Assembly: GCA_028690255.1 (NCBI GenBank) | Contig: JAQVBP010000070.1 | Span: 1 to 15,106, forward strand | Origin: Methanosarcinaceae archaeon | Lineage (GTDB): Archaea; Halobacteriota; Methanosarcinia; Methanosarcinales; Methanosarcinaceae | DNA: 15,106 nt | Direction: 5' to 3' | Shown: positions 6,052 through 12,855 of the stretch, piece by piece | How the letters are laid out: each line of letters begins with the position of its first letter | How positions within the stretch are numbered: the first letter of the stretch is position 1 | Position numbers and translations under genes: made by a program | The notes under the pieces: generated by a model | Database searches by the model: none | What the model saw: only the letters and a program-made list of their open reading frames with translations | What the model was told of the DNA's origin: nothing

Positions 6052-6132
6052 TAATAAACGATAATTTAAAACAGTAATAAACGATAATTTAATTTAAAAC
6101 ATGTAATAAACGATAATTTAATTTAAAACATG
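6052..6132. repeat. 29-bp AT-rich tandem repeat, 2.8 copies
   Basis: The unit taataaacgataattta plus atttaaaacatg is present perfectly at 6075-6103 and 6104-6132. A shorter copy, missing atttaa, is at 6052-6074. The copies abut without spacers, so this is not a CRISPR array. It directly follows the GC-rich patch. Confidence 0.85.
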
Positions 6133-6150
6133 TTCTTTTTTGAGAACATC
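6130..6150. other. Hairpin at the end of the 29-bp repeats
   Basis: atgttct and agaacat form a perfect 7-bp stem around a short T-rich loop, overlapping the last repeat unit. It could be a terminator remnant or a protein binding site upstream of the DUF1638 gene; nothing in the sequence decides between these. Confidence 0.35.
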
Positions 6151-6265
6151 TACAAAATATCATTTTTCTCCTGAAATATTGTATTAATAATTTTGGTTTA
6201 GACTAAGGATTGTTAGTTCAATTGTTCAGGATATTCTTTAATAGTTCAAAATCCAGCTTTTAAAT

Positions 6266-7096
6266 ATGACAGCATTGGGCATAGTGGGCTGCAGGATATT
6301 TGAAGATGAAATCGTACATATCCTCGTCAACGACTCTGCTATAGAGAAAATCTTCATTGTTGAAAACGAAGAAAACACAGGCATACAAAAAAAGCTTGAA
6401 GCTGTGAAACTTGCCCCGAGGGTCCTTCCCTTCTATGAAATTCGCTCTGAACTGGAAAAAAGCAGGGGATTCAATGTGGTTATTCAGCTCCAGAGTATGG
6501 GGTTGCACATAAATCCGGTCCGTCTCAAAAAGGCAACCTGCACCAGTGTGGGCCTTATGTCCCGGCTTGTTGATGGGGTTCTTCTTTTTTACGGACTCTG
6601 TGGACATTCCATTAATTTTGAGAAGAATTACTTCGGATCTGAGAAATGTCCGGTATGTTTTTTACAGGAGGTAAATAAAGATAATTCAACATCTCCCCTC
6701 GACGATTGCGTGGCGGTTGCCCTTGGCGGAAACTCCCGGTACCGCAAGCTCCTTAAAAACTATAGACACACCTTTTTTTTCACACCAATGTGGGCCGCAA
6801 ACTGGGAGGGTGTGTTCGGAGAAACAGAGAAGGAATTCAAAAACTTTGAGTTTACCTCCTCTTATCTGAAGGAACTTGGCTACAGGAGGGTTGCGAAAAT
6901 AAGGACGGGGCTTTCATACGAACCCGATTTTGACACAAATGTCGAGAAGTTCGCCCATGATTTCGGGTTCGAGGTGATGGAACTTGAAGGCAGCATGGAA
7001 ATTGTCGAAAGCTCATATTTCAGGATGCGAAACCTATTGCCCAGAAATATCCGGGCCTTGCCGAAAACTCATATTTCGGAATGCGGGATCTATTAA
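6266..7096 (+). CDS. DUF1638-family protein with a possibly altered C-terminus
   Basis: A 276-aa cytosolic protein resembling the DUF1638 family, which is common in Methanosarcina, often near methyltransferase/corrinoid genes. Its function is not established. Family-like segments are LGIVGCRIFEDEI (4-16), GVLLFYGLCGHS (104-115), DDCVAVALGG (146-155) and TPMW (173-176). Cysteines 9, 92, 112, 128, 131 and 148 could bind metal. No ribosome binding site precedes the ATG, so a leaderless start is plausible. The C-terminus is odd: residues ESSYFRMRNLL (248-258) are echoed 56 bases later in another frame as ENSYFGMRDLLTD followed by a stop, while the main frame ends in a different tail. A one-base frameshift near 7020 would restore that ending. 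No methyltransferase gene is adjacent. Confidence 0.75.
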   Translation: MTALGIVGCRIFEDEIVHILVNDSAIEKIFIVENEENTGIQKKLEAVKLAPRVLPFYEIRSELEKSRGFNVVIQLQSMGLHINPVRLKKATCTSVGLMSRLVDGVLLFYGLCGHSINFEKNYFGSEKCPVCFLQEVNKDNSTSPLDDCVAVALGGNSRYRKLLKNYRHTFFFTPMWAANWEGVFGETEKEFKNFEFTSSYLKELGYRRVAKIRTGLSYEPDFDTNVEKFAHDFGFEVMELEGSMEIVESSYFRMRNLLPRNIRALPKTHISECGIY

Positions 7097-7128
7097 CTGA
7101 TTAAAAACAGCTTAACTGAAAAAACGCC

Positions 7129-7195
7129 CATGATATTCTTAGAATTGCAGGTACAAAAAATGAAAGTATACACTGCATTTCCCTATTAAAATAAT
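7129..7195 (+). repeat. Dispersed intergenic repeat, copy A
   Basis: Starts catgatattct, then carries acaaaaaatgaaagta and ends taaaataat. It is an imperfect direct copy of 10492-10555. It lies 33 bases after the DUF1638 stop. The small stem seen in copy B (tgaaagt/actttca) is only partly kept here (gaaa/tttc). Confidence 0.7.
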
Positions 7196-7198
7196 TTT

Positions 7199-7226
7199 GA
7201 AGGTTAAAGGGGGCTCCTTAACCTTC
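7199..7226. terminator. Terminator hairpin between the DUF1638 gene and ack
   Basis: gaaggttaa (7199-7207) pairs perfectly with ttaaccttc (7218-7226) around a 10-base G-rich loop. It sits 17 bases beyond the ack stop in a convergent gap. On the - strand the stem is followed by a T-rich run (aaaattattttaat), so it fits best as the ack terminator but may serve both genes. Confidence 0.65.
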
Positions 7227-7242
7227 TAATAAAATTCGAAAA

Positions 7243-8436
7243 TTAGCCTACCAGTCCCTTTGTTTCCCTTGCGATTGCAAGTTCTTCGTTTGTCGGGATC
7301 ACGAGAACCCTTACAGAGGCATCTTCTACGCTGATATCGATTTCTTCGCCCCTTATCTTGTTCTTTTCTTCGTCGATTTTTATACCCACATTTTCGAGGT
7401 CGGCAAGGATGCGCTGCCTGATGGTTGCGCTGTTCTCTCCGATCCCGGCGGTAAAGACCACGGCGTCGACTCCGTTGAGGACGGCAGAGTATTCTCCTAT
7501 GAACTTTTTGACCTTGTAGGCGAAGAGCTGAAGGGCGAGTTCGGCCCTTTCATTCCCATTGGACGCGGCCTCATCAAGGTCCCTGAAGTCATTGCTAAGG
7601 CCGGATAAACCGAGTACTCCGGACTTCTTGTTCATCAGGGTGTCAATTTCCCTTGCTGTCAGGCCTTCCTTCTCCATCAGGAAAGGAACGACAGCCGGAT
7701 CAATGGACCCGCACCTGGTGCCCATTGCAAGCCCTTCAAGCGGGGTGAACCCCATGCTGGTCTCTACGGATTTGCCTCCGTTTATTGCGGCAATGCTTGA
7801 GCCGTTTCCGAGGTGGCAGGTGATGACTTTGGTTTCCTCTTCGGGCTTTCCGAGCATGGCAGCAGCTCTCATGGCCACATACCTGTGAGACGTGCCGTGG
7901 AAACCGTACTTCCTGACCCCATACTTCTCATAGCATTCATAGGGAAGAGCGTACATGTATGCATACGCGGGCATCGTCTGGTGGAAGGCGGTATCAAAGA
8001 CTGCCACCATCGGGACATCCGGCATGATTTCCGCACAGGCCTTTATTCCCGTAAGGTTTGGCGGGTTGTGCAGGGGTGCAAGGTCAAAACAGCTTTCAAT
8101 GGCTGCCTCAACACTTTCGTCAATTATAACCGATGAGGTGAAGTTTTCCCCCCCGTGTACGACTCTGTGCCCGACAGCATTTATCTCGGACATGGCACTG
8201 ATGACTCCGAATTCAGAGTCAGTAAGGGCCTTGATAACTTCCTCAAGAGCGATTTTGTGGTTTGGCAGGTCGGTATGCAGCTCGTATTTCTTGCCGTCAG
8301 ACCTTTTCTGAGTTATGAATGAGTTGTCGATTCCGATTCTCTCACAGAGACCTACTGCAAGAGCTGATTCGTCCGTCATATCAATTAACTGATATTTAAG
8401 AGACGAACTTCCGGCGTTTATTACCAATACTTTCAT
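7243..8436 (-). CDS. ackA: Acetate kinase
   Basis: A 397-aa acetate kinase that makes acetyl phosphate from acetate and ATP, the first step of aceticlastic methanogenesis in Methanosarcina. It is plainly homologous along its whole length to the well-studied M. thermophila enzyme (VLVINAGSSSLKYQLIDM at 3-20). Residues known from that enzyme are all present: Asn7, Arg91, Asp148, His180, Arg241 and Glu384, with HLGNGSS (208-214) and GIGENS (331-336) in the nucleotide-binding part. Its C-terminus, ending ETKGLVG, is about 11 residues shorter than I recall for M. thermophila. The ATG has gggag 6 bases upstream. It follows pta by 220 bases, an unusually wide gap that contains a terminator-like hairpin and its own TATA box. 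Confidence 0.98.
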   Translation of the reverse strand: MKVLVINAGSSSLKYQLIDMTDESALAVGLCERIGIDNSFITQKRSDGKKYELHTDLPNHKIALEEVIKALTDSEFGVISAMSEINAVGHRVVHGGENFTSSVIIDESVEAAIESCFDLAPLHNPPNLTGIKACAEIMPDVPMVAVFDTAFHQTMPAYAYMYALPYECYEKYGVRKYGFHGTSHRYVAMRAAAMLGKPEEETKVITCHLGNGSSIAAINGGKSVETSMGFTPLEGLAMGTRCGSIDPAVVPFLMEKEGLTAREIDTLMNKKSGVLGLSGLSNDFRDLDEAASNGNERAELALQLFAYKVKKFIGEYSAVLNGVDAVVFTAGIGENSATIRQRILADLENVGIKIDEEKNKIRGEEIDISVEDASVRVLVIPTNEELAIARETKGLVG

Positions 8437-8459
8437 CTAAAACTCCCGTCAATCTTTTT

Positions 8460-8467
8460 TTATATAA
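8460..8467 (-). promoter_or_regulatory. Internal TATA box in front of ackA
   Basis: ttatataa on the - strand, flanked by A-rich sequence, is centred 27 bases before the ack ATG. That distance would start transcription at or within a few bases of the ATG. It lies just downstream of the terminator-like hairpin, so ack could be transcribed separately from pta. A gggag ribosome binding site at 8443-8447 argues that a longer transcript also exists. Confidence 0.45.
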
Positions 8468-8476
8468 GAACGCAGC

Positions 8477-8505
8477 AAAAAACCCCGGAGGCTTTAGCTC
8501 AGGGG
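8477..8505 (-). terminator. Hairpin plus T6 between pta and ackA, related to the IS605-like end
   Basis: On the - strand, cccctgag, loop ctaaagc and ctccgggg form an 8-bp stem with one mismatch (8505 down to 8483), followed at once by six T (8482-8477). That is the form of an intrinsic terminator after pta. The 14-mer cccctgagctaaag is identical to the left end of the 288-bp element at 3613-3626. The similarity extends outward (gaagt....ct before the 14-mer in both), so it is probably a solitary end left by an IS200/IS605-type element. Confidence 0.6.
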
Positions 8506-8656
8506 TAGCCGACTTCTGTTCAATCCAAGATTCCGGGTTTTACCCATTCAGAGTTTTAATAATTCCGGAATATACCCTCCGGGCTTAACCCGCCGTTTTT
8601 CCTTTAATCAGCTTATTTTTAGCTCCTGTTATTAAAAATAAAAATATGAATGAGGC

Positions 8657-9658
8657 TTACTGCTCCTTTGCAGCTGCCTGGACACAACTGATGGCAACAG
8701 CTCCGACAATATCCTCGTCACTGCAACCTCTTGACAGGTCGTTAATCGGCTTTGCAAGCCCCTGGGTGATAGGGCCATACGCTTCAGCCTTGGCAAGCCT
8801 CTGGGATATTTTGTATGCAATGTTTCCGCAGTTGAGATCCGGGAAAATAAAGACGTTGGCCTTGCCTGCAACGGGGCTTCCAGGACATTTTTTTGCTCCT
8901 ACGGAAGGAACAATCGCGGCGTCTACCTGGAGTTCTCCGTCTACAAGGAGGTCAGGTGCAAGTTCCTTTGCAAGCTTTGTTGCAGCGATTGTCTTTTCGG
9001 TCAGCGGACTCTTTGCACTCCCGTATGTGGAGTAAGAGAGCATGGCAACCTTTGGTTCATCCTGGACCAGCAGCTTGAAGGTATCTGCAGAAATGATTGC
9101 AATGTTTGCCAGGTCTTCTACACTTGGCATTTCGACCATACCGGAATCAGCATAAAGGAATGTTCCATCGGATCCGTATTCACAGTCAGGCACCGAAATG
9201 ATGAAGAAAGCGGATGCAATTGCGGCATCAGGGGCGGTCTTGATGATCTGGAGTGCCGGCCTGAGGGTGTCTGAGGAGGAGTGGACTGCTCCGGCTACGA
9301 GTCCATCGGCATCGTCCTGCTTGACCATCATAACGCCAAAGTAAAGGTAGTCTTTCATGACTTCTGCCGCATTCTCCATTGAGATACCCTTATGCTTTCT
9401 TAATTCATAGAAAGCATTCACATATTCGTCTTTCTTCTCGTATGTTTCGGGGTCTATGATTGTTGCTCCTGAAAGGTCCAGGTCACCTGCCAGTTCCTTG
9501 ATTTCGGCTTCTTTGCCTATGAGGATGATCTTGGCGATACCGCGTTCTGTTGCCTTTGCGGCGGCCTGAAGAGTTCTGATATCGTCCGTTTCGGGGAGGA
9601 CGATTGTTTTGTTGAGCTTTTGTGCCCTTTCACTGATCTTGTCTAAGAATTTAGCCAA
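8657..9658 (-). CDS. pta: Phosphate acetyltransferase (phosphotransacetylase)
   Basis: A 333-aa enzyme that transfers the acetyl group of acetyl phosphate to CoA, giving the acetyl-CoA that CODH/ACS cleaves. It has the same length as the M. thermophila enzyme and close similarity throughout. Ser309 and Arg310, which have roles in catalysis and binding in that enzyme, are conserved in SRGCSDEDIVGAVAI (309-323), with HSSSDTLRPAL and PVAGKANVFIFPDLNCGNIA in the body. The start codon is TTG at 9658-9656, backed by a strong aggaggt 7 bases upstream. It is the first gene of the pta-ack unit and is divergent from isf. The pta-ack pair of M. thermophila is known to be co-transcribed and raised on acetate. 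Confidence 0.98.
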   Translation of the reverse strand: MAKFLDKISERAQKLNKTIVLPETDDIRTLQAAAKATERGIAKIILIGKEAEIKELAGDLDLSGATIIDPETYEKKDEYVNAFYELRKHKGISMENAAEVMKDYLYFGVMMVKQDDADGLVAGAVHSSSDTLRPALQIIKTAPDAAIASAFFIISVPDCEYGSDGTFLYADSGMVEMPSVEDLANIAIISADTFKLLVQDEPKVAMLSYSTYGSAKSPLTEKTIAATKLAKELAPDLLVDGELQVDAAIVPSVGAKKCPGSPVAGKANVFIFPDLNCGNIAYKISQRLAKAEAYGPITQGLAKPINDLSRGCSDEDIVGAVAISCVQAAAKEQ

Positions 9659-9710
9659 TAAGCCAACCTCCTACATATCTATAAGTAATTAGATGTTAGA
9701 ATGTTCTTGA

Positions 9711-9718
9711 TATATAAA
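9711..9718 (-). promoter_or_regulatory. TATA box of pta
   Basis: tttatata on the - strand lies 53-60 bases before the TTG start, predicting a leader of roughly 30 bases that includes the aggaggt site. The inverted repeat at 9736-9768 lies directly upstream of it. Confidence 0.4.
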
Positions 9719-9735
9719 TTTACGTAAAAAGCATA

Positions 9736-9768
9736 GGTAAATATATAAAAATATTGTATATATATACC
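9736..9768. promoter_or_regulatory. Inverted repeat in the pta/isf divergent region, candidate operator
   Basis: ggtaaatatata (9736-9747) and tatatatatacc (9757-9768) are inverted repeats with one mismatch and a 9-base spacer. The site is 18 bases upstream of the likely pta TATA box, in the 268-base divergent region shared with isf. The composition is mostly A/T, so a chance repeat is possible, but the GG/CC ends and position suit a regulator or a second TATA element. Confidence 0.35.
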
Positions 9769-9926
9769 TCTATTGATGTATATGTATCTATTAGAATATT
9801 TCTACTGAATATTTATGATAAATGAATCGAATTCCCCGGGTAAATATACACAATTTGGAAAAATTCCGGGGGTTATTGCCGAAAATAAATGATAAATTAG
9901 TATAAAACAATTCCGGAAAGACAATC

Positions 9927-10496
9927 ATGAAAATTTTAGCGATTTCGGGAAGTCCGAAAAAGAACGGAAACTGTGAACAGATGGTCAAAACGGTTCTGAA
10001 GATTGCGGAGAAGCGGGGTTTTGAAACCGACTCTGTCTTACTTTCCTCTCTGGAAGTGTCTCCCTGTAAAGCCTGCGGAGCCTGCCGGGAAACGGGTTCC
10101 TGCATTCTTGAGGACGACATGAATACGGTTTACGAGAAACTGGAAGAAGCCGATGGTATCATCGTGGCCACTCCCGTATACATGGGAAATTACCCGGCCC
10201 AGCTTAAAGCCCTTTTCGACCGCAGTGTTCTCCTGCGCCGGAAGGACTTTGCCCTTGAAAACAAAGTCGGAGCAGCTCTTTCCGTGGGGGGCTCAAGAAA
10301 CGGAGGCCAGGAAAAAACGATTCAGTCGGTTCAGGACTGGATGCACATCCATTCCATGATAATAGTGGGAGACGGGGCTCATTTCGGAGGCATTACCTGG
10401 AACCCTGCAGAAGAGGACAATGTTGGAATGAAGACTGTCCGGGATACCGTTGAAAAAGTATGTGACGTCCTGAGACTGTTTCAAAAACAAACATGA
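9927..10496 (+). CDS. isf: Iron-sulfur flavoprotein (Isf)
   Basis: A 189-aa flavodoxin-fold protein closely resembling Isf of M. thermophila, a dimer with FMN and one [4Fe-4S] cluster per subunit that takes electrons from ferredoxin and can reduce oxygen and peroxide. The N-terminal FMN phosphate loop is SGSPKKNGN (7-15). The compact cysteine motif CKACGACRETGSC supplies Cys47, Cys50, Cys53 and Cys59 with the Isf spacing C-x2-C-x2-C-x5-C. TPVYMGNYPAQLKALFDR (82-99) and VGGSRNGGQEKT are also Isf-like. The length is normal. It is divergent from pta, an arrangement also known around the M. thermophila genes. Its stop overlaps the start of dispersed repeat copy B. Confidence 0.96.
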   Translation: MKILAISGSPKKNGNCEQMVKTVLKIAEKRGFETDSVLLSSLEVSPCKACGACRETGSCILEDDMNTVYEKLEEADGIIVATPVYMGNYPAQLKALFDRSVLLRRKDFALENKVGAALSVGGSRNGGQEKTIQSVQDWMHIHSMIIVGDGAHFGGITWNPAEEDNVGMKTVRDTVEKVCDVLRLFQKQT

Positions 10497-10555
10497 TATT
10501 CTGCGAACAGGCACAAAAAATGAAAGTACATATTGCACTTTCATGTAAAATAATA
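10492..10555 (+). repeat. Dispersed intergenic repeat, copy B
   Basis: Direct imperfect copy of 7129-7195, from catgatattct through acaaaaaatgaaagta to taaaataat. The isf stop codon (10494-10496) lies inside it. It contains tgaaagt/actttca, a perfect 7-bp stem with a 9-base loop at about 10520-10542, so it may serve as a 3' processing or termination signal. The ATG within it opens only 19 codons. Confidence 0.72.
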
Positions 10556-10853
10556 ACTGAATCCAAAACAGTTCTTTAAAAACGGTCCAAATAAATAATT
10601 TTTTGGACTAACTTTTATTTTTTTAAAAATTGAATACAATTGAGTATTATCTTAAATAGATACTTTTAAATAACTGTGCGAAATCCATAAGCCGGGAAAA
10701 TGTTCCCGGATTATTCAAAAAAATCAGAGTATTCAGGAAAACTAGAGTATTCAGAAAGCTGCATGTCCCATTCTTTTCCTGTATGATTCTTTCAGATATA
10801 TATCTCATTGGGTCTAATTCCGCAGAAAAATAACCTTAAAGAGGCACACACAT
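10556..10853. other. Non-coding region between isf and the ClC gene
   Basis: No gene is visible. It contains a perfect hairpin, ccgggaa/ttcccgg with loop aatg (10692-10709), followed by A-rich sequence rather than T, and a direct repeat of agagtattcag at 10726-10736 and 10744-10754 (18-base period). The stretch atatatat at 10796-10803 is a likely TATA box for the ClC gene, about 55 bases before its start. The paired 11-mers upstream of that TATA box could bind a regulator. Confidence 0.5.
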
Positions 10854-12647
10854 TTGGAGGAGCTTTCAGAGTCTAAACCCTGGTTAAATAGCATTACGGA
10901 TTACCTGGCCAGGCGGTTCGACACTGAATCCGCCAGGGTAAATTCGATTGCTGTAGTCATAGGTATCCTTACGGGACTTGTTATTGGGGTATATGATCGT
11001 TCTCTCCGATACAGCAACATCTTTTTTGGGATGCAGGCCGGGGAGGAAACGTCTTTTCCCTCTCTGTTTTTTTCTCAATCGTCTCTTCTTTTTCCATATT
11101 CTATCATTCTCATGCCCGCCCTGGGTGGGCTTCTTGTGGGGATAATTGCACATTATTTACAAAAACAGCACTACGGAGTAGAGGGCCTTATAGAAAACGT
11201 AACCCTCCGCGGGGCAAGGATCCGACCCCTCTATGCTTTTCTGGAAGTATTCACTTCAATAATCACAATCGGGTCAGGGGGTTCGCTTGGAAAGGAAGCC
11301 CCCGGCGTGCTTGCCGGAGCGGGAATCGGTTCTTTTGTCGGGAGGGCCCTCAAAAGTTCGGAGAGGCAGCTCAGGATCCTGCTCGGCTGCGGGGCTTCCG
11401 GTGGGATCGCAGCCGCTTTCAACGCCCCTCTTGCAGGGGTTGTTTTTGTCGTTGAAGTCATCTACGGGGAACTCGAGACCAAGACCTTTATTCCAATTGT
11501 TATATCCTCGGTCTTTGCAACCCTTGTATCAAGCACGGTCTTCGGGATCAAGCCCTTCCAGGTCGCCTACCATGAACTTGTAAGCCCCTACCATGAACTC
11601 TTTTTATACCTCATCCTCGGTCTGCTTTCTGGAGTTCTCTCTACCGTCCTTATATGGGCCCTTTATCTGACCAAAAGCAGCTTTGAAAAAATCCCCCTGC
11701 ACCCGATCCTCAAACCCGCTCTCGGAGGGCTCGGGGTAGGGATTATAGGTTTTTTTTACCCTGAGATCTTCGGGCTCGGCTACCCGGTAATCACGGCAGT
11801 TCTTGAAGCCCAGTTTGCATTTAAGTTCCTGCTTATCCTTCTTGTCCTGAAAATCCTTGCCTTTTCTCTCTCCCTTGGCTCGGGTGGTTCCGGAGGCACG
11901 ATTGTCCCCTCTCTCTTTATAGGGGCGATGTTCGGAGGAGCGTTCGGGACCGTCGTAAACCTGCTCTTCCCCGGAATCCTGGCCGGGTCAGGAGCTTATG
12001 CCCTTGTGGGTATGGGAGCCGTTTTTGCAGGAACAGCCAGAGCCCCTCTGACCGCTATCCTAATCCTTTTCGAAATCACCCGGGACTACAACCTGATTCT
12101 TCCCCTTATGTTCGCCTGCGTCCTGAGCAACGTCATGTCAAGTGCTCTCTACCCGGAGTCCATTTTCACGGAAGGCCTCCGCAGGAAAGGCTACAAGATC
12201 CGGAAAGGTAGGGAAGTGGACATAATGGACTCCATGCTTGTAAGAGACGCCATGGTCAGACACATCCAGACTGTCTCCGAAGATAAAAACGTAGGAACTC
12301 TCATTACCCTCATGCAGGCAAGCAGGCATGCGGGCTTTCCGGTTCTGGATTCAAGAGGTAAACTGGCAGGTATTGTCACCCTGTCCGATCTCCGGAGCAA
12401 GGTAAAGTACGGGGAGCTGGACAAGAAAATCGGGGACATCGCGAGCCGGGATGTGGAAATCGCCTACCCGGACGAGAGCCTGGATGTCGTTTTAAAGCGC
12501 CTGGGAGTCCGGGAAATTGGCAGGCTCCCTGTGGTTTCACGTACAGACAAAAGAAAGTTACTCGGTCTGATAACCCGGAGTGATGTCGTAAATTCGTATA
12601 ATAAGAGAGTTGTTAACAAAGTCCGGGACAAGAAAGAGGGGCCCTGA
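10854..12647 (+). CDS. ClC-family chloride transporter with two CBS domains
   Basis: A 597-aa membrane protein: a ClC core of many helices (about 30-435) followed by a cytosolic CBS pair (about 461-517 and 527-583) that in such proteins senses nucleotides. Signatures are GSGGSLGKEAPG (140-151), with Glu148 at the gating glutamate position, AFNAPLAGVVFVVEV (188-202) and GSGGSGGTIVP (342-352). The internal proton glutamate of E. coli ClC is replaced: the pair EE reads Glu201-Val202. Valine here is seen in chloride channels, so coupling to protons by the usual route is doubtful. The start is TTG at 10854 with gagg 9 bases upstream. It is alone on its transcript as far as can be seen. Confidence 0.93.
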   Translation: MEELSESKPWLNSITDYLARRFDTESARVNSIAVVIGILTGLVIGVYDRSLRYSNIFFGMQAGEETSFPSLFFSQSSLLFPYSIILMPALGGLLVGIIAHYLQKQHYGVEGLIENVTLRGARIRPLYAFLEVFTSIITIGSGGSLGKEAPGVLAGAGIGSFVGRALKSSERQLRILLGCGASGGIAAAFNAPLAGVVFVVEVIYGELETKTFIPIVISSVFATLVSSTVFGIKPFQVAYHELVSPYHELFLYLILGLLSGVLSTVLIWALYLTKSSFEKIPLHPILKPALGGLGVGIIGFFYPEIFGLGYPVITAVLEAQFAFKFLLILLVLKILAFSLSLGSGGSGGTIVPSLFIGAMFGGAFGTVVNLLFPGILAGSGAYALVGMGAVFAGTARAPLTAILILFEITRDYNLILPLMFACVLSNVMSSALYPESIFTEGLRRKGYKIRKGREVDIMDSMLVRDAMVRHIQTVSEDKNVGTLITLMQASRHAGFPVLDSRGKLAGIVTLSDLRSKVKYGELDKKIGDIASRDVEIAYPDESLDVVLKRLGVREIGRLPVVSRTDKRKLLGLITRSDVVNSYNKRVVNKVRDKKEGP

Positions 12648-12686
12648 AATGGAAAAAGGCTTTTGGAGGATGCTCTTTTTAGGGCT

Positions 12687-12750
12687 CCAACTCTTTATAA
12701 TTTCAACTATTTACCATTTCAACTTTTTATAATTCCAACTCTTTGCATAG
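12687..12750. repeat. Degenerate tandem repeat upstream of the kinase gene
   Basis: Four units of 15-17 bases built on caact.ttta.aatt start at 12687, 12704, 12720 and 12735. They lie between the ClC stop and the likely TATA box of the kinase gene (tttatata, 12757-12764). They could be a repeated regulator site or a 3' element of the ClC transcript. Confidence 0.5.
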
Positions 12751-12756
12751 TCTCTT

Positions 12757-12764
12757 TTTATATA
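12757..12764 (+). promoter_or_regulatory. Likely TATA box of the histidine kinase gene
   Basis: tttatata lies 92-99 bases before the GTG start, predicting a leader of about 65 bases. A second candidate, ctatacatatat at 12801-12812, would give a leader of about 20 bases. The sequence does not decide between them. Confidence 0.35.
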
Positions 12765-12855
12765 TTAGTAATTTATTATTTAATACACAGTAACACATCA
12801 CTATACATATATTGATTTGTTTTACTGCTTAACAATAAATCCCGGGGAATAGAGC

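Noticed and set aside
6052..6132. Possible CRISPR array
   Set aside because: The 29-bp units abut directly, with no spacers between them, and only about 2.8 copies exist. No cas genes are in the window.
10517..10579. 19-codon ORF starting MKVHIALSCK inside dispersed repeat copy B
   Set aside because: The matching ATG in copy A opens only eight codons with a different end, so the reading frame is not conserved between copies and no ribosome binding site is present.
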